From contig OZ038383.1 in assembly GCA_964036045.1 (NCBI GenBank), positions 89,997,086 through 90,061,085 on the forward strand: 64,000 nt of DNA, written 5' to 3'. Made by a program: the position numbers and the translations under genes. The notes beneath the pieces were generated by a model that was given only the letters and a program-made list of their open reading frames with translations, made no database searches and had not been told where the DNA came from. Below, piece after piece: positions 1 through 10,797 of the stretch. This DNA comes from Eutreptiella sp. 'Long Island Sound 2002'. Lineage: Eukaryota; Euglenozoa; Euglenophyceae; Eutreptiales; Eutreptiaceae. Positions within the stretch are counted from its first letter, which is position 1, and each line of letters starts with the position of its first letter.

Positions 1-160
1 TCTGATTTTGCCCACCGCTCTGCAGCGGCGGGGATCCCCGATACGACAGGGGTGAGGTAGCCACCTTGCCCACTTGTGGGCCACTTCTGATTTCGTTCCC
101 CGCTCTGCAGCAGCGGGGATCCCCGATACGGCAGGGGTGAGGTAGCCATTTTGCCCACAA
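1..160. repeat. 85-bp tandem repeat, two units
   Basis: Two imperfect copies start at 1 and 86. Each has CCGCTCTGCAGC, then GGGGATCCCCGATACG, then CAGGGGTGAGGTAGCCA, and ends near TTGCCCAC. The first copy starts at the window edge, so the array may extend to the left. Confidence 0.8.
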
Positions 161-173
161 AGAAGACGAATTT

Positions 174-461
174 TTGGGGACCGCCCCGGACACCAAAGGA
201 ATGGAGGATAGCGATCCTACTTATGCTTGTTCCCTGGAATCCTGGCTGCGTTGTCATGGTTCTGACCGAAATCGAGCTTATGTCACATGCTCCAATGGAC
301 ACACCGTGCATATTGCACAACTTGTCAATGAGTATTTCAACGGCAACGTTGAACATGCGTCAACCGATCGGCTGCGGCGCACGGCACAAACCGCCCGGTT
401 TGGTCAAACCCCCACGAATGTAAACAATGTTGCAATTGCAGTTGCAATGTTGCAATTTTGA
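174..461 (+). pseudogene. unassigned 95-codon open stretch upstream of zinc-finger gene
   Basis: This open stretch is in the same frame as the zinc-finger protein that begins at 537, but two TGA codons (459-464) and further stops separate them. It has mixed composition with several Cys and His. I recognise no family. It may be an upstream exon or decayed N-terminal part of the 537-1682 gene, or chance. Confidence 0.2.
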
Positions 462-536
462 TGAGGACGCGGTCACAGTGGGTGCTATCTTTCCTGTTCT
501 GTGACCTTCATATAGGGCTCACACCGGACGTGTTCC

Positions 537-1682
537 GTGGGCACATTTAGTTTTTCATGGTGCACCGTTGACGGTGCACGGGTTTATGGTACCACAAAGG
601 AGGCGCTTGCGACGGGACATGCCATCCCCGTAACGGGTCAATTTTTGCCTTTTGTCGCCATGACCACCGATCCAACCTTGTTGCGGTGGACGGGGCGGTT
701 TGGTCTGGAATGTGAGTTTCGGAATGGGCATGTGGTTTTTTTGGATGCCCAAATGGATGCCGATGGTCGTTGGCTGATTCCAGTGGGCACCCTGTCTGCC
801 TTTGTGAAAACTGCACTGGTACCCAATTGTCCTCAGTTGCGTGAAGAGCCATACGCTGGTGTGGCACATACTAGCGTGCGGCCCGCATAAGCAACAGAAT
901 TTTGTTTGTTTTGTGGAGTGGCCGTTGCTTTGGCAAGGATGCGTCATCATGTGGCAGTGCACTTGCAGAAAGGAGAGGTGGCAACGGACCCAAGGATGCA
1001 TGGTCAGGCCCAACCTTGTGGTTTTTGTGGACGCACAACAGGCACGTGTACCACAAGTATTGTGGGCAAGAAAATCAGTAGCACATGCCCGTGTGTGGGC
1101 CCATTGAAGCTCGCAATGGCCACGCGCAAAAAAGAAAACACGCCCCGTGAATGTAATATTCCCGGGTGCAGTGCCACCCCGTGGGTTTTGAACATCAAAA
1201 CTCCCTTGGCTCGGTGCCATCCAACCGTGCCACCCAACACCGTTGATTTGACGGAATGGGTTGTAGTTGGGCAGGACGATGAGAAAAAAAAGGGGCGAGC
1301 CAAAAAAATCCCCATGGTGATGAAGCCCAAGATCACTTTGAAAGTGGCAAAGGCGGTGGACAACGAGAGTGCGTCCTTCTCCGAAGCCTCTCTTGGACGC
1401 TCCGATTGGGGCTGGAAACCGGAGGAGGATGCAAGCTCTGTGGAATCTAGGTCTTCCGCAGATAACGATTCGTCTAGTGGTAACGAGAGTGCCGCAACTT
1501 CCGAGGATGGCAATAGCTCCTCTTCTTCCTCATCTTCTTCCTCTTCCACCTCTTCTTCCGGGGTGGAAGTTGTCCCGCAAAAGAAAGCCGTTCCTGGCAA
1601 GGGCACAAAGCGGCCCATCGGCGCTACCAAGCAAAATGCGAAGAAGCGTTGCACGGTGAAGACGTCAGGGCGGAAGAAGTAG
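537..1682 (+). pseudogene. zinc-finger, Ser-rich nuclear-type protein (in-frame TAA)
   Basis: One frame runs 537-1682, broken only by TAA at 888-890. After the stop come CLFCG followed by RMRHHVAVH (a C2H2-like finger), then PCGFCGR and a Cys/His-rich stretch (CPC, CNIPGC, CHP). From memory this CPFCG/PCGFCGR arrangement occurs in uncharacterised, often repeat-associated fungal proteins; that link is unverified. The C-terminal third has an acidic/Ser segment, a run of about 12 Ser (1515-1560) and a Lys/Arg-rich end that resembles a nuclear localisation signal. The start is uncertain because 537 is GTG. Readthrough, a missed intron or a nonsense mutation could explain the TAA. Confidence 0.5.
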
Positions 1683-1695
1683 GCGGAGCTACATG

Positions 1696-1718
1696 CACAC
1701 ACACACACACACACACAC
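1696..1718. repeat. (CA)n microsatellite
   Basis: An uninterrupted CA dinucleotide run just after the zinc-finger gene's stop codon. A shorter (CA)n lies near 1890-1905. Confidence 0.95.
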
Positions 1719-1936
1719 GTCACAAACGGATACCTCCCGCACCCCCTACACCTCCTCGCTCTCCCTCTCCTTCCCTTGTAGTTGCATGCACACTAGGACT
1801 GGAAGGCCCACACAATGGCGCGGTGAGGGAGGCCTGGCCAGCCATAGCCTTAAGGGCCTCCCGAGTTGCGTCCGCCGACCAGCACATTCACACACACACA
1901 CCCCTTCTTTTAGGCCCTCCCCTTGACGCATTTCCC

Positions 1937-2053
1937 ACCCCATGGTGTATTTCTAACCCCATGATGCATTCCGAACCCCATGACGGACCTTGATGCGGGC
2001 CAACCCCCATGCTGCAATTCTAACCCCATGGTGTACTTCGAACCCCATGACCG
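1937..2053. repeat. about 20-bp minisatellite, AACCCCATGRTG-type
   Basis: Six variants of ACCCCATG followed by about 10 variable bases start near 1937, 1955, 1974, 2002, 2022 and 2041. Spacing is 18-28 bp. No coding potential is evident. Confidence 0.75.
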
Positions 2054-2215
2054 CCTCGGAGACCCACAGTCCCGAGGTTTCTCGTACCCACGGCCGGAAA
2101 TACCCAAGCCGATGAAACCGTACCATAGACGTTGGTAGGGGCGGTGCGAATTGTCGGATCACACCTGGGCCGCATACCCAACTGTTCGGAGGTGCCCGAC
2201 ACTATGTTCTTCATT

Positions 2216-2343
2216 GGGGGGGGGGGGGTTTGGGGGGCTGGGGGGCCGTTTCCGCGGACAATGCCCCCGCGCAGCGAAAAACCCCCTTAAACCCCCCCCC
2301 AAAACCCCCCCCTTTTTTAAATTTGGCTCTGGGGGGGGTTTTA
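2216..2343. other. G-run / C-run cluster (G-quadruplex-prone)
   Basis: A run of 13 G at 2216-2228 is followed by further G6 blocks. Then come C8-C9 blocks at about 2285-2312 and a G8 run near 2329. The G and C tracts could pair as a hairpin, or each could form a quadruplex or i-motif. No gene is visible. Confidence 0.7.
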
Positions 2344-2485
2344 AGCATGATATCCGATTTCCGAGAATCCCGGCCCCCCTGGTTGCGGCACTTTCGCGAC
2401 TGGGCTTATCTGATGCTTGGCATGTTGCATATCCCCATGACGATAACCTTATGCGTGAGGCAGCGGAGGGGACCCGTCCCCAGGC

Positions 2486-2893
2486 ATGGATTTGGGGATA
2501 CCCCGGGAGAAGGCAGCGGAGCCAGAGGTTGAACAGAGCAAGCGTGATTTGGGACTGAGACACATTGACCGAATTCTCTTGTCTGTGGTATTGCAGCAAT
2601 ATTTAAAAGGTATCTACACCAAGTTTTTGGGTCTTTCAGATCACAAATGTGTCATCTTAACCCTCACGGCTCGTAAGCATTCCTGTGGGGCCGGTGGAAG
2701 TGTCCAGTGCATTTTTTGGAGGATGACGCAGTCTGTCAGTCTTTACAATAGGACCTTTCTTCACTACCCTCAGATGAGCATGGGTGAAGTCGAGCCCAGC
2801 ACTGTGCTGCGCGCACGGCACGACAGTATGTGTTCTTTCACTCCGGGGTGGGGGTGGCAGAGGTTGCCAGCTACGTTCAAGCGTCGTTGTTAG
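2486..2893 (+). pseudogene. LINE-A endonuclease, C-terminal fragment
   Basis: The translation contains RHIDRILLS followed about 30 residues later by SDHKCVIL. These match the last two motifs of APE-type LINE endonucleases (R-x-D-x-hydrophobic and SDH). The N-terminal catalytic half (N, E, and GDFN motifs) is absent. The frame is lost at a G-rich stretch, and the downstream reverse transcriptase continues in another frame. Confidence 0.65.
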
Positions 2894-4968
2894 ACTATGA
2901 CTGCCCACAGGGACGCAAGTTGCTGTCACACTATGGGTATACACTGACCAATCCAGCTGACCAATGCCGCATGCTGGTAAGCCTCATGGCGCTGCAGACA
3001 ACATCGCGTTGTAATAAAATAGTGCTTGAAAAATTGCAGTCACAGCTGGCATCAGACCCACCAACGGTTCGGGCCAGGGGACACCGAAAACAGGAAATTT
3101 ATCGTTTGATGAGAGAGGTGCAGCATAGACGGCACATGGCAAGTTTGCGTACCCAGCAGGGGCATGTGCTGCGTGATAGGCAGGACATAGCGGCCCACGT
3201 AGCGGCATATTGGAGCTCAGGGATGCAGTCAGGTGATAAAAGTGTAGAAGACATTGAATCTTACCTTGTTTCCAAAGGACTGCATTATAGGTTAGCCAAG
3301 TATACGCCCCTGCTCTTTAAGGAACTTTCAGAAGACCTGGTTCATGCGGGTCTTGAACGATTGAAAAATGGGCCAGTGCTTGGTCTTGATGGTATCCCTG
3401 CCTGTTTGTACCAAAAATTCCCTGACATTTTTGTGCCCAGAATGCATGACACCATGCGAGCACTTTTGGTAGGGGCACCGTTGTCTGATGATTGGTCCGT
3501 GGCGCTGATTACTTCGAGTCCCAAAGTGGCGGGTACCCCAATGGTGGATCAATTGCTCCCCATTTCCATTCTGAATGTCCTTCTGAAATGGATCACCACT
3601 ACAATGCTGTTGCAAATAGAAGACCTGCTTCAGCAAGTTGTGCCGCAGGAACAAAAAGGCTGTTTGAGAGGTCAGCAGTTGACGGACCATTTATGGCATG
3701 CGGCGGGTGCGTGGCTTGATATGACGCGCGGTTTCGTGCTCACAATTGATTTTAGGAAAGCGTATGATAGTGTAACGTTTAATTACCTCGACGCGGTGTT
3801 GCGTGTTATGCAGTTACCCAGCTCCTATGTTTCACTTATACTCATGGTCATGTCATCCCCAAGATTGTTTGTGGTCAATGGTGCCGTCGTGCATAATGTA
3901 GTGCATCACCCTTCCTCGGGTATTCCACAAGGCGACCCCTTGAGCCCGGCCCTGTTTGTACTAGTGGTTTCGCAGGTCATTTTGGCACTGAAACGGTCGG
4001 TGCCAGATGTCATTGTCATAATGTATGTTGATGATTTACTCTTGTATTTTCCTGGAACCTGTGAGGCCTGCTTAGCCGTCCTTTGTGAAGTTATTTCAGT
4101 TGTGTTGGAATTTGGGCAGTATTCAGGATTGCACATGAAGGTGGGCAAAAGCAAAACCATGCTCAAATCACTGGACCCGGCTGTCTTTGCAGGGCTGGGG
4201 TTTAAGCTGGTAAAAATTTTCAGGTACTTGGGTGTAATGATAGGGCACTGCACAGGTGAAGAGGGTTTTGCGTTTTTGCTCTCCCGAGCGCTTCAACGGG
4301 CTCACCTAGTGGCTCAATTGCCCCTGACGATGCACGAGCGATGTGAACTTTTGCAGATATGGGTGCGTTCCATGTTTGAGCTTACAGCGAGGGTTTATGC
4401 GCCGCTAGCTTCCGTAATTCAGCAATTGCGTGACGTGTATTGTACAGCACTCAAGTTGGACAGTTGGGGGGTGGTCCTGCCGATTTTGGCCCATTCGTTC
4501 TCTAAAGGTGGATATCAACTAATTATGCTGCATGTGTATTTGTTATGGCAGCACGCACACTGTTTTGTGCATGACGCGCCCCAGCAGGTGGCACTTCCGC
4601 CGATCATGGTCACGGCTTTCCAATCCTGGTGCCAGCAGGTTGGTTTCCACCCGAATCCTGACGATTTTTTTTTGTTGCATGTAGGTATGGTGCAGTGGCG
4701 ATCCATGCCCAGTTTGGGCCTGCATGCCAAGTCTTTTTCAAAGGTTCGTAAAGGCTTGCCTGTAATCATGTCCCCCGGTTATGATGTGTCCTCCATGCCG
4801 CTCTGCCATAATGCTTTGCTTGCGGATGTGCACTCCAATACATATTACTCGGCGCGCCTTGCACAGGATGGCGTTTTGTTCGTGTCTCATGCCTTTACGC
4901 GTCAGCAACTCAACTCTACCGTGGTTGTGCCACCTGTGGCGTCTACAGTGTACTGCCGTGCATTTTAA
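2830..4968 (+). pseudogene. LINE-A reverse transcriptase domain
   Basis: A 712-codon open stretch encodes a non-LTR reverse transcriptase, which would copy the element RNA onto nicked target DNA. Motifs in order: the GLDGIP block near 3380, DFRKAYDSV (catalytic Asp; about 3746-3774), GIPQGDPLSP (about 3919-3950), and YVDD (4024-4035) with both catalytic Asp. The thumb motif FRYLGVMIG is near 4222. The first ATG is not the true start, because the endonuclease joins in another frame upstream. The frame ends at TAA 4966-4968 and the zinc-knuckle region continues in the same frame after it. The catalytic residues are intact, but the copy cannot make a full ORF2 without bypassing breaks. Confidence 0.88.
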
Positions 4969-6712
4969 CTTGCGACCCAGGCCAAGGCAAGGAGTGTGCC
5001 GGCTGCTTTTACCTCGGTGTATGACATGTGGAGAAAGTGGACTTCCAGGCCTATGCCGCTTCTTTTGAACTCCCTAGTACTCATGGAGCCTCGACAACCT
5101 GAAGCTGTCTGGACCAAGTTGCGTCAGGCCACCATGCCACCTGCTTTGTTTGAATTTGCACATCAAGCCCTTTGGCGTAAGCTACGCACACTCCCCAGGC
5201 TCCAGCCTTGGCTGCATGAACCGGGGCTATGCCCCATCTGTAATACCCCGGAAACACATGAACATGTATTGACAGAGTGCAAGTATCTCAAAATAGCGGT
5301 CAAAGTTATCTCGCAGTGTTTTGCTGACTACCGCCATGGGGACGACACACTCTCACTGCCCCAACTGACGAATTCGCCACCGGATGTCCTGCTGTCTGCG
5401 CCGGTGGGGCCGGTTGTATGGTTTGCACGCTGGGCATCTTGGCAGGTGCGGTGCATAGTCCGGAGTAGTCGGGATACAGTTCTGCCACATACCTTGTGGT
5501 CACACTTCCTGTCCAGGTGGGTCTTTATGATCCGCTGTGTCGCCTCTTTTCATGATCAACAGTATAAGGCACACTTGCATTACTTTTTACACGCATTGGA
5601 ATCCTTGGAGGATAATGGTACGTTGAAACACCCCTTGGCACTGGTGGAACTTTCGCAGCCCCTCACGAAGGCACAGATCAAGGCCAAAAAACGAAAAGCG
5701 AACAAGGAGGACAAGCTACAACAGGAGCTCCAGCGGTTGAACTGGTTTTTATCGCAGGGGTACGTACTGGTGTACACAGATGGGTCGTCTAAGAGGTATG
5801 ATCTGGTCGGCTGGGTGGGAGGATTTGGTATTTTTGTCGGCAGCCCCCATTCGGTTCGTTGTGCCCTGCCTATCCCGAGGGAGTTTCGACGGACCAACGA
5901 TGGTGCAGAACTGTAGGCTGTGTACCATGCTCTGACTGATGTATTGCCTCGGCTGGCTGCCAACAAGGTCCTGATTGTTACTGATTCAGAGTATGTCTAC
6001 AAAGAGGTGTTGGGAGGGGGGGCAGAAGTGGAGACGGCATGGGTGGAGGGGATCCGATGGCCCAGTTGCGGATGCATCCCTATGGAAACGTGTGTTAACG
6101 CCGTTGGAATGTGTTCGCTGTGAGCTGAAGTGGCTGCACGTGCCGTCACACATGGGAATTTTTGGTAACGAACAGGCCAATGACCTTGCCGAGCAAGGAA
6201 GGCGGGCCAATACCCTGCTCCCCCTGCATGCAACGGAACTTATTCCTTCTCCTGTGGTCGTTCTTGACAGTCCAGAATGTGTGGCTCGGCGTCCATTTCA
6301 GTTTTCAACAGCCAGTCCTTTGGAAAGTGTGCAGTGTGGTTTTGATTTTTCTAAGGCGCGAGCATCACTGATGAGTGGTGTAAGACGTAAGCTAGAATTT
6401 GAAGTTAAGAGAAGCTCGGTTGATCAGGGGCCTGCGGCCCTGTTATCTGTTGCGACTGATTCTACACATATGTCACTGGATGGCCCTCAGGTTCCTTGTA
6501 ACGCTGATGTGCCGAGCTCAGTGGAAGAGATGCAGCAGACTGCCACAGCCATGTGTTTGGGTGAACCTGCCACACCACAGAAAGCGGGTGTACCAGTTTA
6601 TACTGTGGATACTCCGGTAGCTGAAGATTTTGACTTACAGTCCAATAGTGACACGGAATCTGTGTGCTCAATGAAATCAGTTATATACCTCTCATCTGAC
6701 ATGGAATGCTGA
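4969..6712 (+). pseudogene. LINE-A C-terminal region: zinc knuckle, RNase H, Ser-rich tail
   Basis: In frame with the RT after TAA 4966 there is a CCHC knuckle, CPICNTPETHEHVLTEC (5230-5280), typical of LINE ORF2 C-termini. RNase H follows: TDGS (about 5776), GAEL at a TAG (5914-5916), VTDSEY (about 5972), then WLHVPSHMGIFGNEQAND (about 6130). The last motif is in the +1 frame relative to the earlier ones, so an indel lies within 6010-6050, probably in the G7 run 6016-6022. The TAG occupies the place where related LINE-D (58.2 kb) has Gln. The tail is Ser/Thr-rich and contains VDTPVA (about 6604), also found in LINE-C. Confidence 0.8.
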
Positions 6713-6856
6713 GCGGTCTCCATATTATACACGTTGTATGTTTGTGCACAGCCCCCCTCCAGCTTTACTACCAACACACTACGATTGTGTTTTGTTTGAG
6801 CAGCGCGTGGATTGCCTTTATCGCAGCCATAAGCCACAATAAGCGACATGACATGA

Positions 6857-6960
6857 AGAGGCGGCGCCTTGCGACGCCATGCAGAGAACACAGATGAGAT
6901 GGCGCCTCACGGCGCCATGTCAGTATGCAGTCATGTGGCGGCGCCTTGCGGCACCATGTT
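6857..6960 (+). other. three GGCGCC hairpins in LINE-A 3' region
   Basis: Three near-repeated inverted repeats: 6857-6882, 6898-6921 (ATGGCGCC, loop TCAC, GGCGCCAT, perfect) and 6935-6960. They lie between the LINE-A stop and its probable 3' end. In some LINEs a 3' stem-loop is recognised by the RT; that role here is inference. Confidence 0.6.
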
Positions 6961-6990
6961 GTGTATTTAGTCGCCTTTGGCTCGTTGTAT

Positions 6991-7257
6991 CAATCCTTTT
7001 TGTATCATACACACGGACTAATTCAGATTGAATGATTCGTGAGGCCTTGGAGGGCGCCGCAGGGGAGCACGCCGCCTCGGGGCTGGCCCAGGGGACGGAA
7101 TGTAATGAAACATGCGGGGGGAGTGGATAGAGGCGGTGTTCTTTAACACCTCCGACCCCACCGCACCCACGATTGTGATGCCCAGCGCCTTGGCATTAGT
7201 GCGGCAACCCTTGGGGCATCCCAGCCCCTCGCGCACCCCTCTAGTGCCCTCCTCCCC
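6991..7257. other. GC-rich spacer, no gene seen
   Basis: From the end of LINE-A into GC-rich low-complexity sequence. There is no conserved motif or clear repeat boundary. Confidence 0.4.
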
Positions 7258-8379
7258 TTGCAAGGGGAGTTGCTGGAGCTATTGCAGGAGGAGGACGACA
7301 TCCGCCACTGCATCACCCACCACAGGGAGGCACTTATGGAGCTACATCGCTACTCTCTCTTTCATTTGCTCAGCCAGGTCCTCAGTGCGTCGCAGAGAGC
7401 CCCCCCCCGTCGCCGGTGGCAAAGATGGACTTCCCGGCCTTCAGCCTGCCAGATTTTGTTTCCCCGGGCTGATGTTGAGCCACCCCTGCAGATGTTCGCC
7501 CCTTCGGAAGGATGGGGAAGCACGCCTGCCCCCAACCGCTTGCCAGCACCCGGCCCCTGCCCCCCCCCCCCCCACTGCGGCGGGAGGGGGGGGGGCGTGC
7601 TAGCGCCGGCGCCATATTTGGGAGCCGCGGCACGTGCCACCCTGCCAGGCCTTTCTGCGCTAACCCCCTTCACTAATCCCCAGCCAACCCCGCTAATTGG
7701 GTTCACTGAGGGAGGGGTCCGGGGACGGGGCACAGGAAACGGAGGAGCCCTGCCCCAAGGCAGGTTAGCCCCCCTCCCCCGCCTGGAGACGGCCAACCTG
7801 GGGCTGGTCAGGCAGATTTTGCCGGCCCAGAGCTTGGGAAGTGGGGGGGGGGGTGGGGATCACAATCACCCCCCCCCCCCCGGAGGCGAGCACACTCCAG
7901 CCACTACACGTGGCACCGACCGCCAGCCCGTGGGTGGCACAGGGAGTAACGCAGGGCAGCCCAGCTCCCCTCCCCCGCGTGTGTGCGGCCAGCCCAGGGC
8001 AAACCTAGGCAGATTTTTCTCGCCCACAGCTAGGGAAGTTTGGGGCGGGGGGGCAGATTCACCACCTCCCTACAGTGGGCGCAACCCGGCCACTACGCGG
8101 GGCGGCCACCCGGCGGTTGGTTCAGGGACTAATGCGGGGCAACTCAGCCCCCCTCCCCCCGCGTATGCGGCCAGCCTAGGGCTGGCCCAGGCAGATTTTG
8201 CTAGCCCAGAGGTGATGGGAGATCAGAGCCAGGGTGGCCACGCGCGCGTGCAGCTGAGAGAGCCCGGCCTTCTCAGCATCCACCGGGGCAGGGCGACCGA
8301 TGAGCCCGCAGGGCTAGGCAGTGAGGGTTGGAGGGCGCCAGTCACAGCGCACGAGAGGGCGAGCCTGGAAGTGACTTAG
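7258..8379 (+). other. Pro/Gly-rich long open frame of doubtful coding status
   Basis: A 373-codon open frame made largely of Pro, Gly, Ala and Ser, containing long C and G homopolymers and the 7771-8220 minisatellite. High GC suppresses stop codons, so the length is weak evidence of coding. The first about 60 codons (Leu/Glu/His-rich) look more protein-like than the rest. I recognise no domain. Confidence 0.25.
7771..8220. repeat. about 190-bp imperfect tandem repeat, three units
   Basis: Blocks beginning CCCCTCCCCC start near 7771, 7967 and 8151. They continue through a GGCCAGCC-like stretch and GGCAGATTTT, then CCCAGAG or similar. Spacing is 196 and 184 bp. Confidence 0.65.
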
Positions 8380-9197
8380 TCCCTGCCAGCTCGTCCCTCC
8401 TGGCCGCTGTGCAGGCGCAGGCACGAAGCTTGTAGCGGAGGCCACAGGCGCTTGAACTCGACTCAGCCCACCTCCCCGCTCCCTGACCTCTGTACAGAGG
8501 GGAGTGGACATTAATTGACGAATGCCCAAAGTTGCTGTTGTTTAGGCTATTTTTTAAAAAGGATTGAGCCGGTGTTTTCCTGCTTCATGCATTGCACTTG
8601 CTTGCTGTTGGCTGGCAGCCTGTTTGCATAAAGAAAGTTGGAAATAGTGTAGAATACAAAAGGGTGCAAACCGCAAGCATTTGCTTCTTTCTAGAATGCA
8701 GCACCCCCTGCCCGTCCCCCTGGGTGTTCATGGGTTTGTGGCCTTGTCCAACGACCCGCATGTGGATGTTGTCACAGCGCACTCTTGAGCATCTTGCTTT
8801 TCCCAAGTGTTGGATCATCAGAAGCACACGTATGAGACAGAGCAATTGTCTCTTTTTTGTGCGGTGCATGACGTGTCAGTGGTGCACGAGGCTCACACCT
8901 GGCTACACCTCCCAATGGGTTGCACTCTGGCAGCCCAGAATCAATTTCAACAAGGACTTTTCCCCCTGCTACAACACCCAACCCCCTTCATTTTTTGCCA
9001 CATCATGATCTGACAGGCTTGTCCAACGGGACCCATCGTACCATGCCTTTGCGGTTCAGCCACTGTTGGTGGAGAGGGGGGATGGTGTTTTAGCGCTATC
9101 ATGAAAGACTTCTCTTTGAATGAGGTGCATCCTGACAAGCAGTGTGACGCAATGACACAGCAATGCATTCTGTGGCATCGTTGAACTGGACCAGTGG
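8380..9197. other. no feature recognised
   Basis: Mixed-composition DNA. Short open stretches on both strands carry no motif that I recognise. I see no repeats or promoter-like elements. Confidence 0.4.
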
Positions 9198-10001
9198 ATG
9201 CCAGAGAAATTGCCCATGGCCACTGCATTCAACTACAGGGGGCACTTGCACAGGCACATGAACGCCGCTGCAATACTACCGCGCATCCATTTCTCTGTGT
9301 CTACAGTGGCACCACACCTGGCACTGGTGCCTATGTCAGGACTGGTGATGCCCAACCCCAGACCATCCCCCTCCACTGATGCATCTCAGCTCTCCCCCTT
9401 TGCAGCATCTGTGCCTGCCACTCCAGGGGCTGTGTCTTCCTGCACCCTCAGCGTTCTGCAGTTGCCTTCTGCCCACGCAACCCCTGATCATGACGAGGCT
9501 CCTTTGGTCGTCCCAATTCCTATTCTTTTTGCCCAGCCAGTCCTCACAGTGCATGTTGGCCTCAGCACGCCAACAGTGCCCTCGAATGCCCCACCCACGC
9601 CTCTTTACCCCTGCCACGTCAGCCTCCCCTCATCACCCTCACCCTGCCATGTGGCGCCCTTGAGTCTCAGGTCCGGTTTTGAGGGTGCCTCAATTGCGGC
9701 CCAGCCCCATGCATGGACTCTCTGTTACACCCCACTCCTGACCTCTGCCCCGCACGCCCAACTTCACCGTGTTCCTGCACACGTGCCCCCTGAGGAGCAT
9801 CCCAAGGGGGTGCCTACAGCCCAGAGCCTTCCTGCCTCACAGCCCCAGAAAGTGCAGTACGCCCAGGTACCCAACGCCCCTGAAATGCAGAGCGTCAATC
9901 CACTCACAGAGGCTGAATTCTTGGACCCCATAGCCAATGCAGCGTTCTGTACAATGACGTTCTGTGCCCAAAAGAAGGTACATTTGGAATCAGCAGGGTG
10001 A
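9198..10001 (+). CDS. hypothetical Pro/Ser/Ala-rich protein
   Basis: A 267-codon open frame starting at ATG. It is rich in Pro, Ser, Ala and Val with no homopolymer and no obvious internal repeat, so it is less trivially explained by composition than the 7.3-8.4 kb frame. There is no transmembrane segment, zinc motif or catalytic signature. It could be a disordered protein, an exon or chance; I cannot assign a function. Confidence 0.25.
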   Translation: MPEKLPMATAFNYRGHLHRHMNAAAILPRIHFSVSTVAPHLALVPMSGLVMPNPRPSPSTDASQLSPFAASVPATPGAVSSCTLSVLQLPSAHATPDHDEAPLVVPIPILFAQPVLTVHVGLSTPTVPSNAPPTPLYPCHVSLPSSPSPCHVAPLSLRSGFEGASIAAQPHAWTLCYTPLLTSAPHAQLHRVPAHVPPEEHPKGVPTAQSLPASQPQKVQYAQVPNAPEMQSVNPLTEAEFLDPIANAAFCTMTFCAQKKVHLESAG

Positions 10002-10495
10002 TACTGCCTGCCCTCGAATACCCAGGCAGTGTATCACGCTGGGACTCCTGCTGTGGGATGCACTAAGGCAGGGCATATGGGTATGGGATGGCAGCAATCA
10101 ACAAATATGCTTATGGCAACCCTGTCTCAGCATACCCTCCTTCCCCAAGCTATGCCTTGTCCAAGCAACATAAGATGAACCAACTCAAAAGACTGTTTCA
10201 ATTTAAATGATGATGCATGATGCATGCATGGTGTCCTTTATCCCAAAGTCACAAAAGGTCTAATCTAAAGCCACAAAAGATCTAATGCAAGACCACATAA
10301 CACGTGCAATGTACATTCTGGGTTCAATGTCTCTCACAGAAAGTCGGGGGGCTTGGCGGGGGGGGGCGGAGGCGAATCTTGAATTTTCGACAGGGGGTAT
10401 AGTTTGACCAAACTACCCCGTTTTTCCGAGGGGGCTAAAATTTTTTGTTAAACCCGTTCCGCGCATTTGTCGTATCTCCGCCTCCCACAGCTCAT
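10002..10495. other. no gene seen; G-tract at about 10,346-10,370
   Basis: Contains ATGATGCATGATGCATGCATG (10,208-10,228), and a G-rich tract with GGGGGGCTTGGCGGGGGGGG. Otherwise nothing recognisable. Confidence 0.4.
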
Positions 10496-10625
10496 AGGGG
10501 GAGCCTTAAGCGCAGTGCGCGTGCAGTGCGCGCGCAGTGCAACTATTTGGGCATCCGGCTGTACTAGAGACCCATACTTTGAGATACTAGGGGCCCCTAG
10601 GGGCATCATGGTGACCCCTAGCGGA
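10496..10625 (+). repeat. dispersed repeat R1, copy 1
   Basis: Core AAGCGCAGTGCGCGTGCAGT, then GCAACTATTTGGGCATCCGG, then ACCCATACTTTGAGATACTA and GGCATCATGGT. The same order recurs at 34,998-35,140, and in reverse at 12,236-12,315 and 25,790-25,908. Confidence 0.8.
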
Positions 10626-10797
10626 GGTTTTGACTTCTGATTTTGTCCCCCTTTTTTTGGGTGTGCCAAAGGTGATTGAGTAGATCTTGCGGTTCGGCAA
10701 GGGTAACCACTTACCAAGGGATGAGGAAAGTGTAATTATCCAGGATGGGCTTGACGGTTTCCCAATTCTTGTACCCCTTGCCGCTTGCCGGCATATC

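Larger units (their letters stand above)
2486..6990 (+). mobile_element. LINE-A: degraded non-LTR retrotransposon (EN-RT-zinc-RNase H)
   Basis: Order: C-terminal part of an APE-type endonuclease, reverse transcriptase, CCHC zinc knuckle, RNase H, Ser-rich tail, then a hairpin-rich 3' region. This order fits RNase H-bearing LINE clades (I/Ingi/Tad-like); the clade is not assigned. ORF1 and the first part of the endonuclease are not visible, so the copy is 5' truncated or disrupted upstream. Breaks: a frameshift in the G-rich stretch near 2842-2857, TAA at 4966, TAG at 5914, and a frameshift within 6010-6050. I could not define target duplications or exact ends. Confidence 0.85.

Noticed and set aside
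1004-1723. Minus-strand open frame with a Glu-rich run
   Set aside because: It is the complement of the Ser-repeat zinc-finger gene, and the Glu run mirrors the Ser codons.
2159-2599. Minus- and plus-strand open frames over the G/C tracts
   Set aside because: Created by poly-G/poly-C composition; no motif, and the region overlaps the LINE-A endonuclease end.
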